Below, in pieces: positions 52,898 to 63,110 of a stretch of 64,000 bases of DNA. Positions within the stretch are counted from its first letter, which is position 1. Every line of letters begins with the position of its first letter. This DNA comes from Arion vulgaris (Eukaryota > Mollusca > Gastropoda > Stylommatophora > Arionidae), in contig CM036755.1 in NCBI GenBank assembly GCA_020796225.1, forward strand, positions 12,861,494 through 12,925,493, written 5' to 3'. The notes under the pieces are model-generated. The model searched no databases. It was not told where the DNA came from and worked only from the letters and a program-made list of their open reading frames with translations. A program made the position numbers and the translations under genes.

Positions 52898-53107
52898 CTT
52901 TAAAGTAGAGTTTCTTCTGTTTGTAAAATCTCACAGTCACCCATCTATGCCGACTTGTCTCTTGTTAGACAAAGACTTTTGTAGAAATGATGGTGTGCTT
53001 GTCCTATATTCTCAACTGTACGTAATTACGTTCTTGGTACAAATTACACAGATTGTAAATATTGGTTTCAGTTGATTAGAACGCTCGAATGCAATCTAAC
53101 AAATAAC

Positions 53108-53740
53108 ACTTATAAAATATCATCAGGTGCCGTGATGGCTGGCGAAGACGATCATGGATCTCCACAAATCTCTGTCTTTGGTGTTTGCTATCAACTCAGA
53201 TGTTGACTATCTACCGTGCCATTTTTTTACCCCCGATCCAGAAGCACTTGAGTTTTCAGCTCTTCTCCTCGGTGCCAGGACATTGTAACCCTTCGGTTCG
53301 GTGCCATGAACGCCGTAAATCTGGAGAACCTGTGGCTTTTCTGCCATTTCGAGGAATTGAACCCGCACTCACAGAGGGCTTATTACATGTCGTCCAACGC
53401 TCTACGAACACACTGGGCAGGCGGGTGCCATTAAGTCAGGCTATCCAAAAATGTTTCTCTCTGTCTCGTCTACCTTCGATTTTACCGGTGTCACAATGTG
53501 TTCGAAACCTTCCCTCCTCATCACATGCCCGAAAAATGATGACTGCCTCTTTCTTATATTGATGATAAGCTTTCTCTGTCTTGATCTCATTCAACACCTC
53601 AGCAATAGTCATGTTAGCAGTTTATGGGATTCTCATCATTCTTCTGTAAAGCCATATCTCCGTGGGCCTCAGAGATTTGTCCATATGTGCCTTCATAAAA
53701 TATTGGACACACAAAAAGACTTGAATATTACTACCTAAGA
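53108..53740 (-). mobile_element. RTE-A 3' end, split by SINE-B
   Basis: The minus strand from 53740 reads IWLYRRMMRIPYTANMTIAE, VLNEIKTEKAY, GHVMRREGFEHIVT-like and KSKVDETERN. After the SINE it reads STSELIANTKDRDLWRSMIV-like codons to HHGT and stop, with a GGCACCTGATGATA tail. Frames are broken. Confidence 0.8.
53222..53425 (-). mobile_element. SINE-B copy 3, inserted in RTE-A
   Basis: It matches the copy at 36178 in full. GTGCCATT at both edges (53216-53223 and 53425-53432) is the likely duplication. Minus-strand order: CCCGCCTGCCCAGTGTGTTC head, GTGCGGGTTCAATTCC B-box, TGCTTCTGGATCGGGGG and an A-run tail. Confidence 0.85.
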
Positions 53741-54270
53741 CGTTTATGTATGTAAAGCTGCTTCCTTGCTTGCTTCACCCTTCATCCATAGAGAGACATA
53801 GATCCGTAACTAAGACGTTTACGTATGTAAAGCTGCTTCCTTGCTTGCGTCACCCTTCATCCATAGAGAGACATAGATCCATAACTAAGACGTTTATGTA
53901 TGTAAAGCTGCTTCCTTGCTTGCTTCACCCTTCATCCATAGAGAGACATAGATCCGTAACTAAGACGTTTATGTATGTAAAGCTGCTTCCTTGCTTGCTT
54001 CACCCTTCATCCATAGCGAGTCATAGATCCGTAACTAAGACGTTTACGTATGTAAAGCTGCTTCCTTGCTTGCTTCACCCTTCATCCATAGAGAGACATA
54101 GATCCATAACTAAGACGTTTACGTATGTAAAGCTGCTTCCTTGCTTGCTTCACCCTTCATCCATAGAGAGACATAGACCCATAACTAAGACGTTTACGTA
54201 TGTAAAGCTGCTTCCTTGCTTGCTTCACCCTTCATCCATAGAGAGACATAGATCCGTAACTAAGACTTTC
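53741..54270. repeat. Minisatellite, 75 bp x 7, containing a LINE 3' end
   Basis: Unit GTTTACGTATGTAAAGCTGC, TTCCTTGCTTGCTTCACCCT, TCATCCATAGAGAGACATAG, ATCCGTAACTAAGAC. On the minus strand about 50 bp of it equals the last codons and end of the LINE that follows (LVTDLCLSMDEG-type codons). Confidence 0.95.
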
Positions 54271-54645
54271 CAAGTCCTCCTATTCAAGACCATCTTTTCT
54301 AGATCTCTCTCCTCTCTCGTCACTATCATGCATTATGTTTCCAACTCCCGTTCTCCAGATAAGATCTCTCTCCTCTCTCCTCTCTCCTCTCTCCTCTCTC
54401 CTCTCTCGCCACTATCATGCATTATGTTTCCAAGTCCCGTTCTCTAGATGTTCCTGTATCTTTCCTTACCTCTATTACACTTGAAGTTCCATCAGGGGCG
54501 GATCTCAGTATTTGATATTCTCTGGTACCAGCAAATTCGGAGAATTCTTCTGAGACATCTTCCCTCAAAGCCTCTTATGCGACTGTCTGTCTTGCTACTT
54601 GTCTTCCATGTCTCTTCTCTTGATAACTACAATGTTATTAATTGT
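54266..54645 (-). mobile_element. LINE-B-type 3' part
   Basis: The minus strand has RCLRRILRICWYQRISNTEI (about 54570) and, downstream, GLEYEDGLE-like decayed codons to the 3' end seen at 22311 (LEKMAMDRRSWKALV there). A CT-rich expansion (CTCTCTCCT repeats) lies at 54296-54405. Confidence 0.65.
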
Positions 54646-54663
54646 AACATTAATTGTTTGCTT

Positions 54664-54867
54664 AGCTCTGTGGCGCAGATGTTAGGTGCTCACCTTTCGT
54701 TCCAAAAGTACTTGGTTCGCTTCCTTGCGGAGCCATCTCGAAATTGTTCTAGAGATCCTGATCTCAGTGTAGGTGAGACTGAGTTCCTAGTCCTATCGTA
54801 GACGGACGATAACACGTAGGTGCCGTGTTCAAGATGAGCATGTAAAAGAACAGTTGACATTTCGAAA
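54664..54867 (+). mobile_element. SINE-D copy 1, head
   Basis: tRNA-like AGCTCTGTGGCGCAGATGTT (A-box TGGCGCAGATGTTAGG) and TTGGTTCGCTTCCTTGCGGA (B-box-like), then GAGATCCTGATCTCAGTGTA and CTATCGTAGACGGACGATAA. The same order is in copy 2 (34830-35290). The element continues through the 67-bp array to the tail module at 56030. Confidence 0.75.
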
Positions 54868-56007
54868 TCGAGAAGATCATGCTGTAACATAAGACAAAGT
54901 CGATGCCAGGGCAACATTCATTAGAAACATTAAATCGAGAAGATCATGCTGTAACATAAGACAAAGTCGATGCCAGGGCAACATTCATTAGAAACATTAA
55001 ATCGAGAAGATCATGCTGTAACATAAGACAAAGTCGATGCCAGGGCAACATTCATTAGAAACATTAAATCGAGAAGATCATGCTGTAACATAAGACAAAG
55101 TCGATGCCAGGGCAACATTCATTAGAAACATTAAATCGAGAAGATCATGCTGTAACATAAGACAAAGTCGATGCCTCGGCAACATTCATTAGAAACATTA
55201 AATCGAGAAGATCATGCTGTAACATAAGACAAAATCGATGCCAGGGCAACATTCATTAGAAACATTAAATCGAGAAGATCATGCTGTAACATAAGACAAA
55301 GTCGATGCCAGGGCAACATTCATTAGAAACATTAAATCGAGAAGATCATGCTGTAACATAAGACAAAGTCGATGCCAGGGCAACATTCATTAGAAACATT
55401 AAATCGAGAAGATCATGCTGTAACATAAGACAAAGTCGATGCCAGGGCAACATTCATTAGAAACATTAAATCGAGAAGATCATGCTGTAACATAAGACAA
55501 AGTCGATGCCAGGGCAACATTCATTAGAAACATTAAATCGAGAAGATCATGCTGTAACATAAGACAAAGTCGATGCCAGGGCAACATTCATTAGAAACAT
55601 TAAATCGAGAAGATCATGCTGTAACATAAGACAAAGTCGATGCCAGGGCAACATTCATTAGAAACATTAAATCGAGAAGATCATGCTGTAACATAAGACA
55701 AAGTCGATGCCTCGGCAACATTCATTAGAAACATTAAATCGAGAAGATCATGCTGTAACATAAGACAAAATCGATGCCAGGGCAACATTCATTAGAAACA
55801 TTAAATCGAGAAGATCATGCTGTAACATAAGACAAAGTCGATGCCAGGGCAACATTCATTAGAAACATTAAATCGAGAAGATCATGCTGTAACATAAGAC
55901 AAAGTCGATGCCAGGGCAACATTCATTAGAAACATTAAATCGAGAAGATCATGCTGTAACATAAGACAAAGTCGATGCCTCGGCAACATTCATTAGAAAC
56001 ATTAAAT
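54868..56007. repeat. Minisatellite inside SINE-D, 67 bp x 17
   Basis: Unit ATTAAATCGAGAAGATCATG, CTGTAACATAAGACAAAGTC, GATGCCAGGGCAACATTCAT, TAGAAAC. Marker variants (CCTCGG for CCAGGG; AAAATCG for AAAGTCG) recur exactly 536 bp apart. Confidence 0.95.
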
Positions 56008-56029
56008 TATACAATTCCTACACAATATT

Positions 56030-56135
56030 TTCATCGTCTTCTAAATTACATCAGTGACCCTCGCCGATGCTACGGAGATCTCGCACAGTTACTGAGATCT
56101 TTCTGTGTAAGAAAGAGATCGGAGCACGAATTGTT
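56030..56135 (+). repeat. Tail module, copy 5 (end of SINE-D copy 1)
   Basis: CGTCTTCTAAATTACATCAG, GATGCTACGGAGATCTCGCA and CTTTCTGTGTAAGAAAGAGA. Confidence 0.75.
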
Positions 56136-56169
56136 ACTCATCGAAGTACAATGATGTGCTTCTATTAAT

Positions 56170-56540
56170 CAATCTTCCAATTGTAGCAACAAATGTTGTA
56201 GTTGTAGCAACATCCATCTTCTAACTAACAACAAATGTTGTAGTTGTAACAACACATCCATCTTCTAACTAACAAAAAATGTTGTAGTTGTAACAACACA
56301 TCCATCTTCTAACTAACAAAAAATGTTGTAGTTGTAACAACACATCCATCTTCTAACTAACAACAAATGTTGTAGTTGTAGCAACAGTGACTAAATATGA
56401 AGATATCACATCCATCTTCTAACTACTAACAAATGTTGTAGTTGTAGCAACAGTGACTAAATATGAATATATCACATCCATCTTTTAACTAACAACAAAT
56501 GTTGTAGTTGTAACAGCACTAACTAAATATGAAGATATAA
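56170..56540. repeat. Tandem repeat, about 41 bp x 7-8
   Basis: Unit AACAAATGTTGTAGTTGTAA plus CAACACATCCATCTTCTAACT. Two longer units add AGTGACTAAATATGAAGATA. The core GTTGTAGTTGTAACAAC is a short imperfect palindrome. Confidence 0.9.
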
Positions 56541-56554
56541 AATTCATCTTCTAA

Positions 56555-56708
56555 CTACAAATCAGGGCCGTGCGGTATATTTTCTCAGTATGATGCAAGT
56601 CTTCAAAATACCGCACCTCAAATGTTTTTCCTTTGAAATAGTCTATGCTATTTCGCTGCTTATGTCGCCATCTTACAGTTCGCCTGATGCGATCGCCTCT
56701 TTGTATCA
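56555..56708. other. Unclassified, with a hAT-like end motif
   Basis: CAGGGCCGTGCGGTATATTT at 56564 resembles a hAT end, but no matching inverted end was found. Confidence 0.3.
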
Positions 56709-57005
56709 AAGCACGACACTGGCCTGCTACAAATGTTGTAATTGTAACAACAAAGACAAAAACAAACAATGTCACCATGAAGAAGCAATGCTCAGCTAAC
56801 AGTTACGGCAAGCACGACACTGGCTTGCTACAAATGTTGTAATTGTAACAACAAAGACAAAAACAAACAATGTCACCATGAAGAAGCAATGCTCAGCTAA
56901 CAGTTACGGCAAGCACGACACGGGCCTACTACAAATGTTGTAATTGTAACAGCAAAGACAAAACAAACAATGTCATCATGAAGAAGCAATGCTCAGCTAA
57001 CAGTT
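56709..57005. repeat. Tandem repeat, 101 bp x 3
   Basis: Unit includes GCACGACACTGGCCTGCTAC, AAATGTTGTAATTGTAACAA and GAAGAAGCAATGCTCAGCTA. It shares the AAATGTTGTA-TTGTAACAAC core with the array at 56170. Confidence 0.95.
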
Positions 57006-57164
57006 ATCTATCTATAACTAACCCATAGTACACTTATTAACATCAATTTCCAGATTCCAGAATCTCTAATGAGATGTACTGACACGATATGGTGACCTAT
57101 ATATAAATTAAGTTTGAACATAATTAAATATTGATATGTTTTTTGAACTTCTACTTCATGCATG

Positions 57165-57860
57165 ACTGTCACCATAATGTCAACATAATATGACTGTCAC
57201 CACAATGTCAACATAATATGACTGTCACCATAATGTCAACATAATATGCCACCATAATGTCAACATAATATGTCTGTCACCATAATGTCAACATAATATG
57301 AATGTCATCATAATGTCAACATAATATGTCTGTCACCATAATGTCAACATAATATGAATGTCACCATAATGTCAACATAATATGACTGTCACCATAATGT
57401 CAATATAATATGTCACCATAATGTCAACATAATATGTCTGTCACCATAATGTCAACATAATATGTCTGTCACCATAATGTCAACATAATATGTCTGTCAC
57501 CATAATGTCAACATAATATGAATGTCACCATAATGTCAACATAATATGACTGTCACCATAATGTCAACATAATATGTCTGTCACCATAATGTCAACATAA
57601 TATGAATGTCACCATAATGTCAACATAATATGACTGTCACCATAATGTCAACATAATATGTCACCATAATGTCAACATAATATGTCTGTCACCATAATGT
57701 CAACATAATATGTCTGTCACCATAATGTCAACATAATATGTCTGTCACCATAATGTCAACATAATATGAATGTCACCATAATGTCAACATAATATGTCTG
57801 TCACCATAATGTCAACATAATATGTCACCATAATGTCAACATAATATGACTGTCACCACA
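57165..57860. repeat. Minisatellite, 28 bp x about 24
   Basis: Unit ATAATGTCAACATAATATGT plus CTGTCACC, with ACTG/ATTG/AATG variants and units lacking CTGT. Confidence 0.95.
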
Positions 57861-57967
57861 AATAATATGACATAATTGTTTAAAAATAATCACAAACAAT
57901 AAACACATTGTATTTGTTTTTACAACTTCGTTCATTATGCAACACTCTGGTACATCTTTTAGAAAAT

Positions 57968-58426
57968 ATTTCCATCTTGTGTGTGACTCTAATACTCCAT
58001 CTATAAGGTAGTGAAGTCTACTGAGAGATGATGTCAAACACGAGCATGCATCTTGTGTGTGACTCTAATACTCCATCTATAAGGTAGTGAACTCTACTGA
58101 GAGATGATGTCAAACACGAGCATGCATCTTGTGTGTGACTCTAATACTCCATCTATAAGGTAGTGAACTCTACTGAGAGATGATGTCAAACACGAGCATG
58201 CATCTTGTGTGTGACTCTAATACTCCATCTATAAGGTAGTGAAGTCTACTGAGAGATGATGTCAAACACGAACATGCATCTTGTGTGTGACTCTAATACT
58301 CCATCTATAAGGTAGTGAACTCTACTGAGAGATGATGTCAAACACGAGCATGCATCTTGTGTGTGACTCTAATACTCCATCTATAAGGTAGTACTCTACT
58401 GAGAGATGATGTCAAACACGAACATA
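57968..58426. repeat. Minisatellite, 76 bp x 6
   Basis: Unit CATGCATCTTGTGTGTGACT, CTAATACTCCATCTATAAGG, TAGTGAACTCTACTGAGAGA. The last unit has a 3-bp deletion. Confidence 0.95.
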
Positions 58427-58594
58427 AGACGACATGCGTTATTATGTGTTTTATACTGTGACATCCGTGCAGTTGAAAGGGACTGGGAAAACATTGAAAT
58501 ATGATGAGTGTTGTAATATTAATTATAAACAGCTCTCTGCCCCCTCTTCCCCCAGTTTTCCCTCATAAATTCAAGTGTCATGAGACTTACTCTA

Positions 58595-59255
58595 GCATCA
58601 TCATCATCAATGTGCGTATCCTTATTAGGACGTTGCTCTCTTTGCAGCACATCTGAAATTCACTTTGTCTCTAGCCAGTTCACCCACTTTGTCGATGGTC
58701 ATATTCATGGTTTCTTTAATATCTTGTAGCCATTTTCTTCTTGGTCTGCCTCTGCGTCCTGGGACCCTGCCCTCTAATATTGTTCTTTCCAGGCCATCGT
58801 GACGCTTGATGTGACAAAAGTATGTAATTTTTCTGTATAGTAAGTTGTTTATCAACCAATTCTCTTTAACGTTTAGTTCTTTCAGGACATCAGTGTTCTT
58901 TCTTTTTTTGTCCATGGTATTCGTACGATCTTTCTGTAGCACTTAGTTTCCAAGGACTGGATTTTCGTTCTTAGTTTTTGTGTAATAGTCCATGTTTCAC
59001 AACCATAAGTAGCCACTGGGAAAATGCAAGTTCTCAATATTTGTACTTTTAATATTTTGTTGGTGCTTTGCCACATGTTCTTCATTGTGTTTAACTTCTT
59101 GATTGCTATTGCCAATCTTCTTGAGATCTCTTTGGAAATCACTGTTATTGTTAATTATTGAGCCCAGATATTCGTAGCTTTCTACACATTGGAGCTCTTC
59201 ATTGTTTACTTGGATGTTAGATTAGCCTTTTGCTTTGTCCGTTGACATTATGTTT
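58595..59255 (-). mobile_element. RTE-E RT C-terminal half
   Basis: The minus strand reads KISKEISRRLAIAIKKLNTM-like codons, WQSTNKILKVQILRTCIFPV, ATYGCETWTITQKLRTKIQS and CYRKIVRIPWTKKERTLMS. After a frameshift it reads NVLKELNVKENWLINNLLY, RKITYFCHIKRHDGLERTIL and PGRRGRPRRKWLQDIKETMN. The 3' end is a TGATGATGATGATG tail. It closely resembles 2343-2775 in its first part. Confidence 0.85.
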
Positions 59256-59283
59256 TTTACTCTAGCCTAGGGTACCCGTACCT

Positions 59284-59440
59284 TGACCTAACACCACGTA
59301 AATTAATGAGCTTCTGATAATCTATATGCAATTAATGTTGACCTAGCACCAGGTAAATTAATGAACCTGATAATCTGTATGCAATTAATGTTGACCTAGC
59401 ACCAGGTAAATTAATGAGCTTCTGATAATCTATATGCAAT
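59284..59440. repeat. Tandem repeat, 55-60 bp x 3
   Basis: Unit GACCTAGCACCAGGTAAATT, AATGAGCTTCTGATAATCTA, TATGCAATTAATGTT. Confidence 0.9.
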
Positions 59441-59591
59441 TAAGATCTTTTGTTCTTAAGTCAGGCTGGAACCGGTTTCTTTTGTAACTGATGGCTTGTA
59501 CAATAACTGTTCGAGCTAAAAGGCAGAACACAAAAAGGAGGAGAAAACATGAATGACAACATATCTACCTATCTATCTATATATCCATCTA

Positions 59592-59789
59592 TTTTTTTTC
59601 CGGTCCAGAAGCACTTGAGCTTTTCAGCTCTTCGGCTCGGTGACATGGATGTCGTAACCCTTCGGTTCGGTGCCACGAACACCGTAAATCTGGAGAACCT
59701 GTGGCGTTTCTGCTGCTAGCCCGCGAAATTGAACCGCACTCACAGGGGGCTTGTCACCCAACGCTCTACGAATACACTGGGCAGGCGGG
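59592..59789 (-). mobile_element. SINE-B copy 4
   Basis: Minus strand: CCCGCCTGCCCAGTGTATTC head, GTGCGGTTCAATTTCGCGGG, GGTTCTCCAGATTTACGGTG, AAGTGCTTCTGGACCGG and an A-run tail. Confidence 0.85.
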
Positions 59790-59934
59790 ATTCCCTCAGT
59801 ATGATTTAAAACTATCTTCTCACATTTCATCTCTTTGGTTCATTTCAATGCCCAGGTTATCTTTTGCCTTCCCATCTCTATGGAAAAGATGTCCAGCCAT
59901 TGCTTCTACTGGAATACAAGAAACATTTATTCGA
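59790..59934. other. No feature recognised
   Basis: Short unique spacer. Confidence 0.4.
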
Positions 59935-60487
59935 TATAAGGTTAGTCGTCTGGAGAGTGGCTTCCTGTCGGGTTTGATCTTTCTTGTTTCTGAAACCAGC
60001 TACCTGATTGACCTTGCTCCCTTCACTATAAGGTTAGTCGTCTGGAGGGTGGCTTCCTGTCTGGTTTGATCTTTCTTGTTTCTGAAACCAGCTACCTGAT
60101 TGACCTTGCTCCCTTCACTATAAGGTTAGTCGTCTGGAGGGTGGCTTCCTGTCGGGTTTGATCTTTCTTGTTTCTGAAACCAGCTACCTGATTGACCTTG
60201 CTCCCTTCACTATAAGGTTAGTCGTCTGGAGGGTGGCTTCCTGTCGGGTTTGATCTTTCTTGTTTCTGAAACCAGCTACCTGATTGACCTTGCTCCCTTC
60301 ACTATAAGGTTAGTCGTCTGGAGGGTGGCTTCCTGTCGGGTTTGATCTTTCTTGTTTCTGAAACCAGCTACCTGATTGACCTTGCTCCCTTCACTATAAG
60401 GTTAGTCGTCTGGAGGGTGGCTTCCTGTCGGGTTTGATCTTTCTTGTTTCTGAAACCAGCTACCTGATTGACCTTGCTCCCTTCACT
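59935..60487. repeat. Minisatellite, 92 bp x 6
   Basis: Unit ACTATAAGGTTAGTCGTCTG, GAGGGTGGCTTCCTGTCGGG, TTTGATCTTTCTTGTTTCTG, AAACCAGCTACCTGATTGAC. Nearly invariant, so recent. Confidence 0.95.
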
Positions 60488-60974
60488 CGATGCAGCAAAG
60501 ATTAAATCCGTTACGGTAGCACAATATTGTGCTCAAATATTGGCAATACACAATAGTTGATATAGACATATACTCATTCTCTTTTGGCTACTGAAATGTA
60601 GTTGATTGCGTAAAACGTCAGCAATTTGAGCAGATCATCAAAGAAATTGAACTTTCATTACATTTAATGCAAATCATACAAGAACTGTACAGAGAACAGA
60701 TGACGGCTGTAAGAACGTGCGATGACACATCGGATTTATTTATCAATACAGGGAGTCAGATAAGGTTGCATTCTGTTGCATAGTCTGTGTAATATATATG
60801 CTGAAAACATCAATGAAAATATTACAGAAGATAGCAAGAACAAGAAAATATGATACTTTCACACTCGGAGGCAGAGAAATACTTGAACTATATTGAGATA
60901 TATTGAAGAAATAGTGTTATTGCCAACATTACAAAAAGTGATTGAGAAATTAATTACAGAAGTGCAAGAGAAAA

Positions 60975-61195
60975 CAAAAAACAAAACATATATCTCAATG
61001 TGGCAATAAAACAAAACATATATCTCAATGTGACAATAAAACAAAACATATATCTCAATGTGACAATAAAACAAAACATATATCTCAATGTGACAATAAA
61101 ACAAAACATATATCTCAATGTGGCAATAAAACAAAACATATATCTCAATGTGACAATAAAACAAAACATATATCTCAATGTGGCAATAGAAAAAA
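60975..61195. repeat. Tandem repeat in RT codons, 30 bp x 7
   Basis: Unit AAAACAAAACATATATCTCA plus ATGTGACAAT, expanded just after the RTE-E catalytic region. Confidence 0.95.
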
Positions 61196-61465
61196 TGATG
61201 ACAACTAATAAAACAAACTTCATGTCATAAAGGATATTTCTTATAAAGGGGAGAGAAATAGAAAAAATGAACAGTTTGGAATATCTCGGTTCACTGCTAG
61301 AAAAAGATGAAAATCAAATAGAGAAAGTCAAAAGAAAAACAAACATAGCCTTACAAAAACATTTACAACTAAAAACCGTTTTCAATGGAAATAAAAAATA
61401 ACCAACACAGATGGAAATAATAAGAGCGTGGGTATTCCTATTATCAATGTATGAGTGTCACAAAC

Positions 61466-61808
61466 GTGTGTTCTGGTCAAATACTATCTCTAACCAAAAA
61501 CTGCTCCACGATGTCAGCAAGAAAATATGGGAACCATCATCCGAAGACGATGCTGGAGATGGATCGGGCATGTGATGCGCATGGAAACTGGCTCTGACAC
61601 GAAAACTGCACTGAGATGGACTCCAGAAGGCAAACGAAAGCGTGGAAGACCCAAGACAACCTGAAGGAGAACGATATAGCAACAACTGAAGGAAATGAAC
61701 ATAGCTGGAACACAAAACAGAGGAATGTCATGAATAGAGAAGAATGGTGTGTGTTTGTTGCTGCCCTGAATGCCAAGGGCGTAACAGACTAGAGAGAGAG
61801 AGAGAGGG
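61466..61808 (+). mobile_element. LINE-B insertion, 343 bp, with 13-bp TSD
   Basis: Flanked by perfect GAGTGTCACAAAC (61453-61465, 61809-61821). Codons read TISNQKLLHDVSKKIWEP-like, RRCWRWIGHVMRMETGSDTK-like, TALRWTPEGKRKRGRPKTT and CVFVAALNAKGVTD. A (GA)n tail ends it. The same family as 985-2342. Confidence 0.9.
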
Positions 61809-61872
61809 GAGTGTCACAAACACGAACATTTGGCAGGGGAAAACTAATATATGTTTTTGAATATAAGCATTA

Positions 61873-61970
61873 CAGAACAGTCATCCGTATATCATGGACA
61901 GAGAAGAACAGTCATCCGTATATCATGGACAGAGAAGAACAGTCATCCGTATATCATGGACAGAGAACAA
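61873..61970. repeat. Tandem repeat in RTE-E codons, 31 bp x 3
   Basis: AGAACAGTCATCCGTATATC repeated every 31 bp within the VIRISWTEK codons, breaking the frame. Confidence 0.9.
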
Positions 61971-62224
61971 ATAGATCCATCCAAATAGAATTCAAAGGCA
62001 AAAGAAAACTTGAGTATTTTGAACATATACAACGACATAGAGGGTTGGAGAGGACGATTTTTGTAAAGAGGCATTCATTTAAAGAGGAAAATAGGAACAC
62101 CATGAAGAAGAAGAAGGATTCAGGATATAACATTATTTCAGCTTGCGTGACGGCTACAGAGATGAAACTGAACGGGGGAAAGGAAAAAGTAACATCTAAT
62201 TTTCTTGGTAGTTTCAATTTCAGT

Positions 62225-62350
62225 TTGGAATATCTTCATTGCACTCCGGACATGTGAATAGGTGCTCCGATCTCTATCGCAATATCTCCAACAGCGTCCA
62301 GCGACTGACCGTACCAGTTCGATTTTGATTGATGAGCTTACCCATATACA
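62225..62350 (-). mobile_element. LINE-D 3' piece
   Basis: The minus strand reads INQNRTGTVSRWTLLEIL and SEHLFTCPECNED, as at 5400-5540 (HRTGVLGRWTLLDLL, SEHLWTCPECYDD). Confidence 0.75.
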
Positions 62351-62544
62351 TGTCTTGCTGTTCTTGGTAGATATCAGTATAAATTACTTTAGTATCCGCA
62401 CTCTATTACAGGTCGTCCAGGTCACATCATGTTCACGTTCTGCAGATGCCGGAAAAAACATTTGATGTATGGCGAGTTTGATTAAGGCAAATAACCGGTA
62501 GGTGGACAGAAAAATCACTTCAAATAAAGTGTCCATAAAATACT

Positions 62545-62970
62545 TCAATATAGTAGACACCACGTGCTGAGAATCTCGGGAGCATTATCATCAAAGAGCT
62601 TGTCCTCAGCAGAACTTTGCCACCCCAACAGTCCTTCGGAAGTTCTCTCTCTCTCATAGACCACATGTCTGGCCTCCGCAGTTGCCATGCCACCCCAACA
62701 GTCCTTCGGAAGTTCTCTCTCTCTCATAGACCACATGTCTCGCCTCCACAGTTGCCATGCCACCCCAACAGTCCTTCGGAAGTTCTCTCTCTCTCATAGA
62801 CCACATGTCTGGCCTCCGCAGTTGCCATGCTCAAACCATCAGTTACGTCCTGAATCCATCTTTTCCGTGATTTTTTTCTTCCCTCTTTGCCGGGATGCCT
62901 CCCTTCCATGATTCTCCATATTTTCCATCCCTTCTTGTCCTTATATATGTCAAAAATACTTCAATTTTCT
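62545..62970 (-). mobile_element. RTE-E 3' end with internal 70-bp repeat
   Basis: The minus strand reads MEGRHPGKEGRKKSRKRWIQ and DVTDGLSMATAEARHVVYER, and ends in LLGWQSSAEDKLFDDNAPE. The segment between is duplicated. Confidence 0.8.
62626..62835. repeat. Tandem repeat in RTE-E codons, 70 bp x 3
   Basis: CCTTCGGAAGTTCTCTCTCT and GGCCTCCGCAGTTGCCATGC recur every 70 bp. Confidence 0.95.
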
Positions 62971-62974
62971 CATT

Positions 62975-63110
62975 CGCTACCTTTGACGGGTTTACACTGC
63001 ATCGAGTTTCCCCCATCTGGTTTGGTTTCTCTCTGCAGAAACGTTACACGACCTGCAGAAAGTATTATACAAAGCACGCACTCCGTAACTCCATCAACAA
63101 TTAGGAGTGC
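62975..63110 (-). mobile_element. SINE-A 3' part
   Basis: Minus strand: ATTGTTGATGGAGTTACGGA, GTGCGTGCTTTGTATAATAC and AACTCGATGCAG match the SINE-A body at 2927-3010. The tRNA head is missing. Confidence 0.6.

Larger units (their letters stand above)
60560..62215 (+). mobile_element. RTE-E LINE interrupted by LINE-B
   Basis: Broken frames read ELSLHLMQIIQELYREQMTA, VRTCDDTSDLFI (about 60700) and NITEDSKNKKYDTFTLGGRE-like. After an array they read MNSLEYLGSLLEKDENQIEK and KRKTNIALQKHLQLKTVFNG. LINE-B is inserted at 61466-61808; beyond it VFEYKHYRTVIRISWTEK, IQIEFKGKRKLEYFEHIQRH and RGLERTIFVK follow. Confidence 0.8.

Noticed and set aside
51625..52940. Frames of 204, 341 and 233 residues
   Set aside because: Products of the 30-bp array on both strands.
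57165..57860. Replication origin or matrix attachment from AT-rich repeats
   Set aside because: Simple AT-rich minisatellite; no sequence test for such function is possible here.
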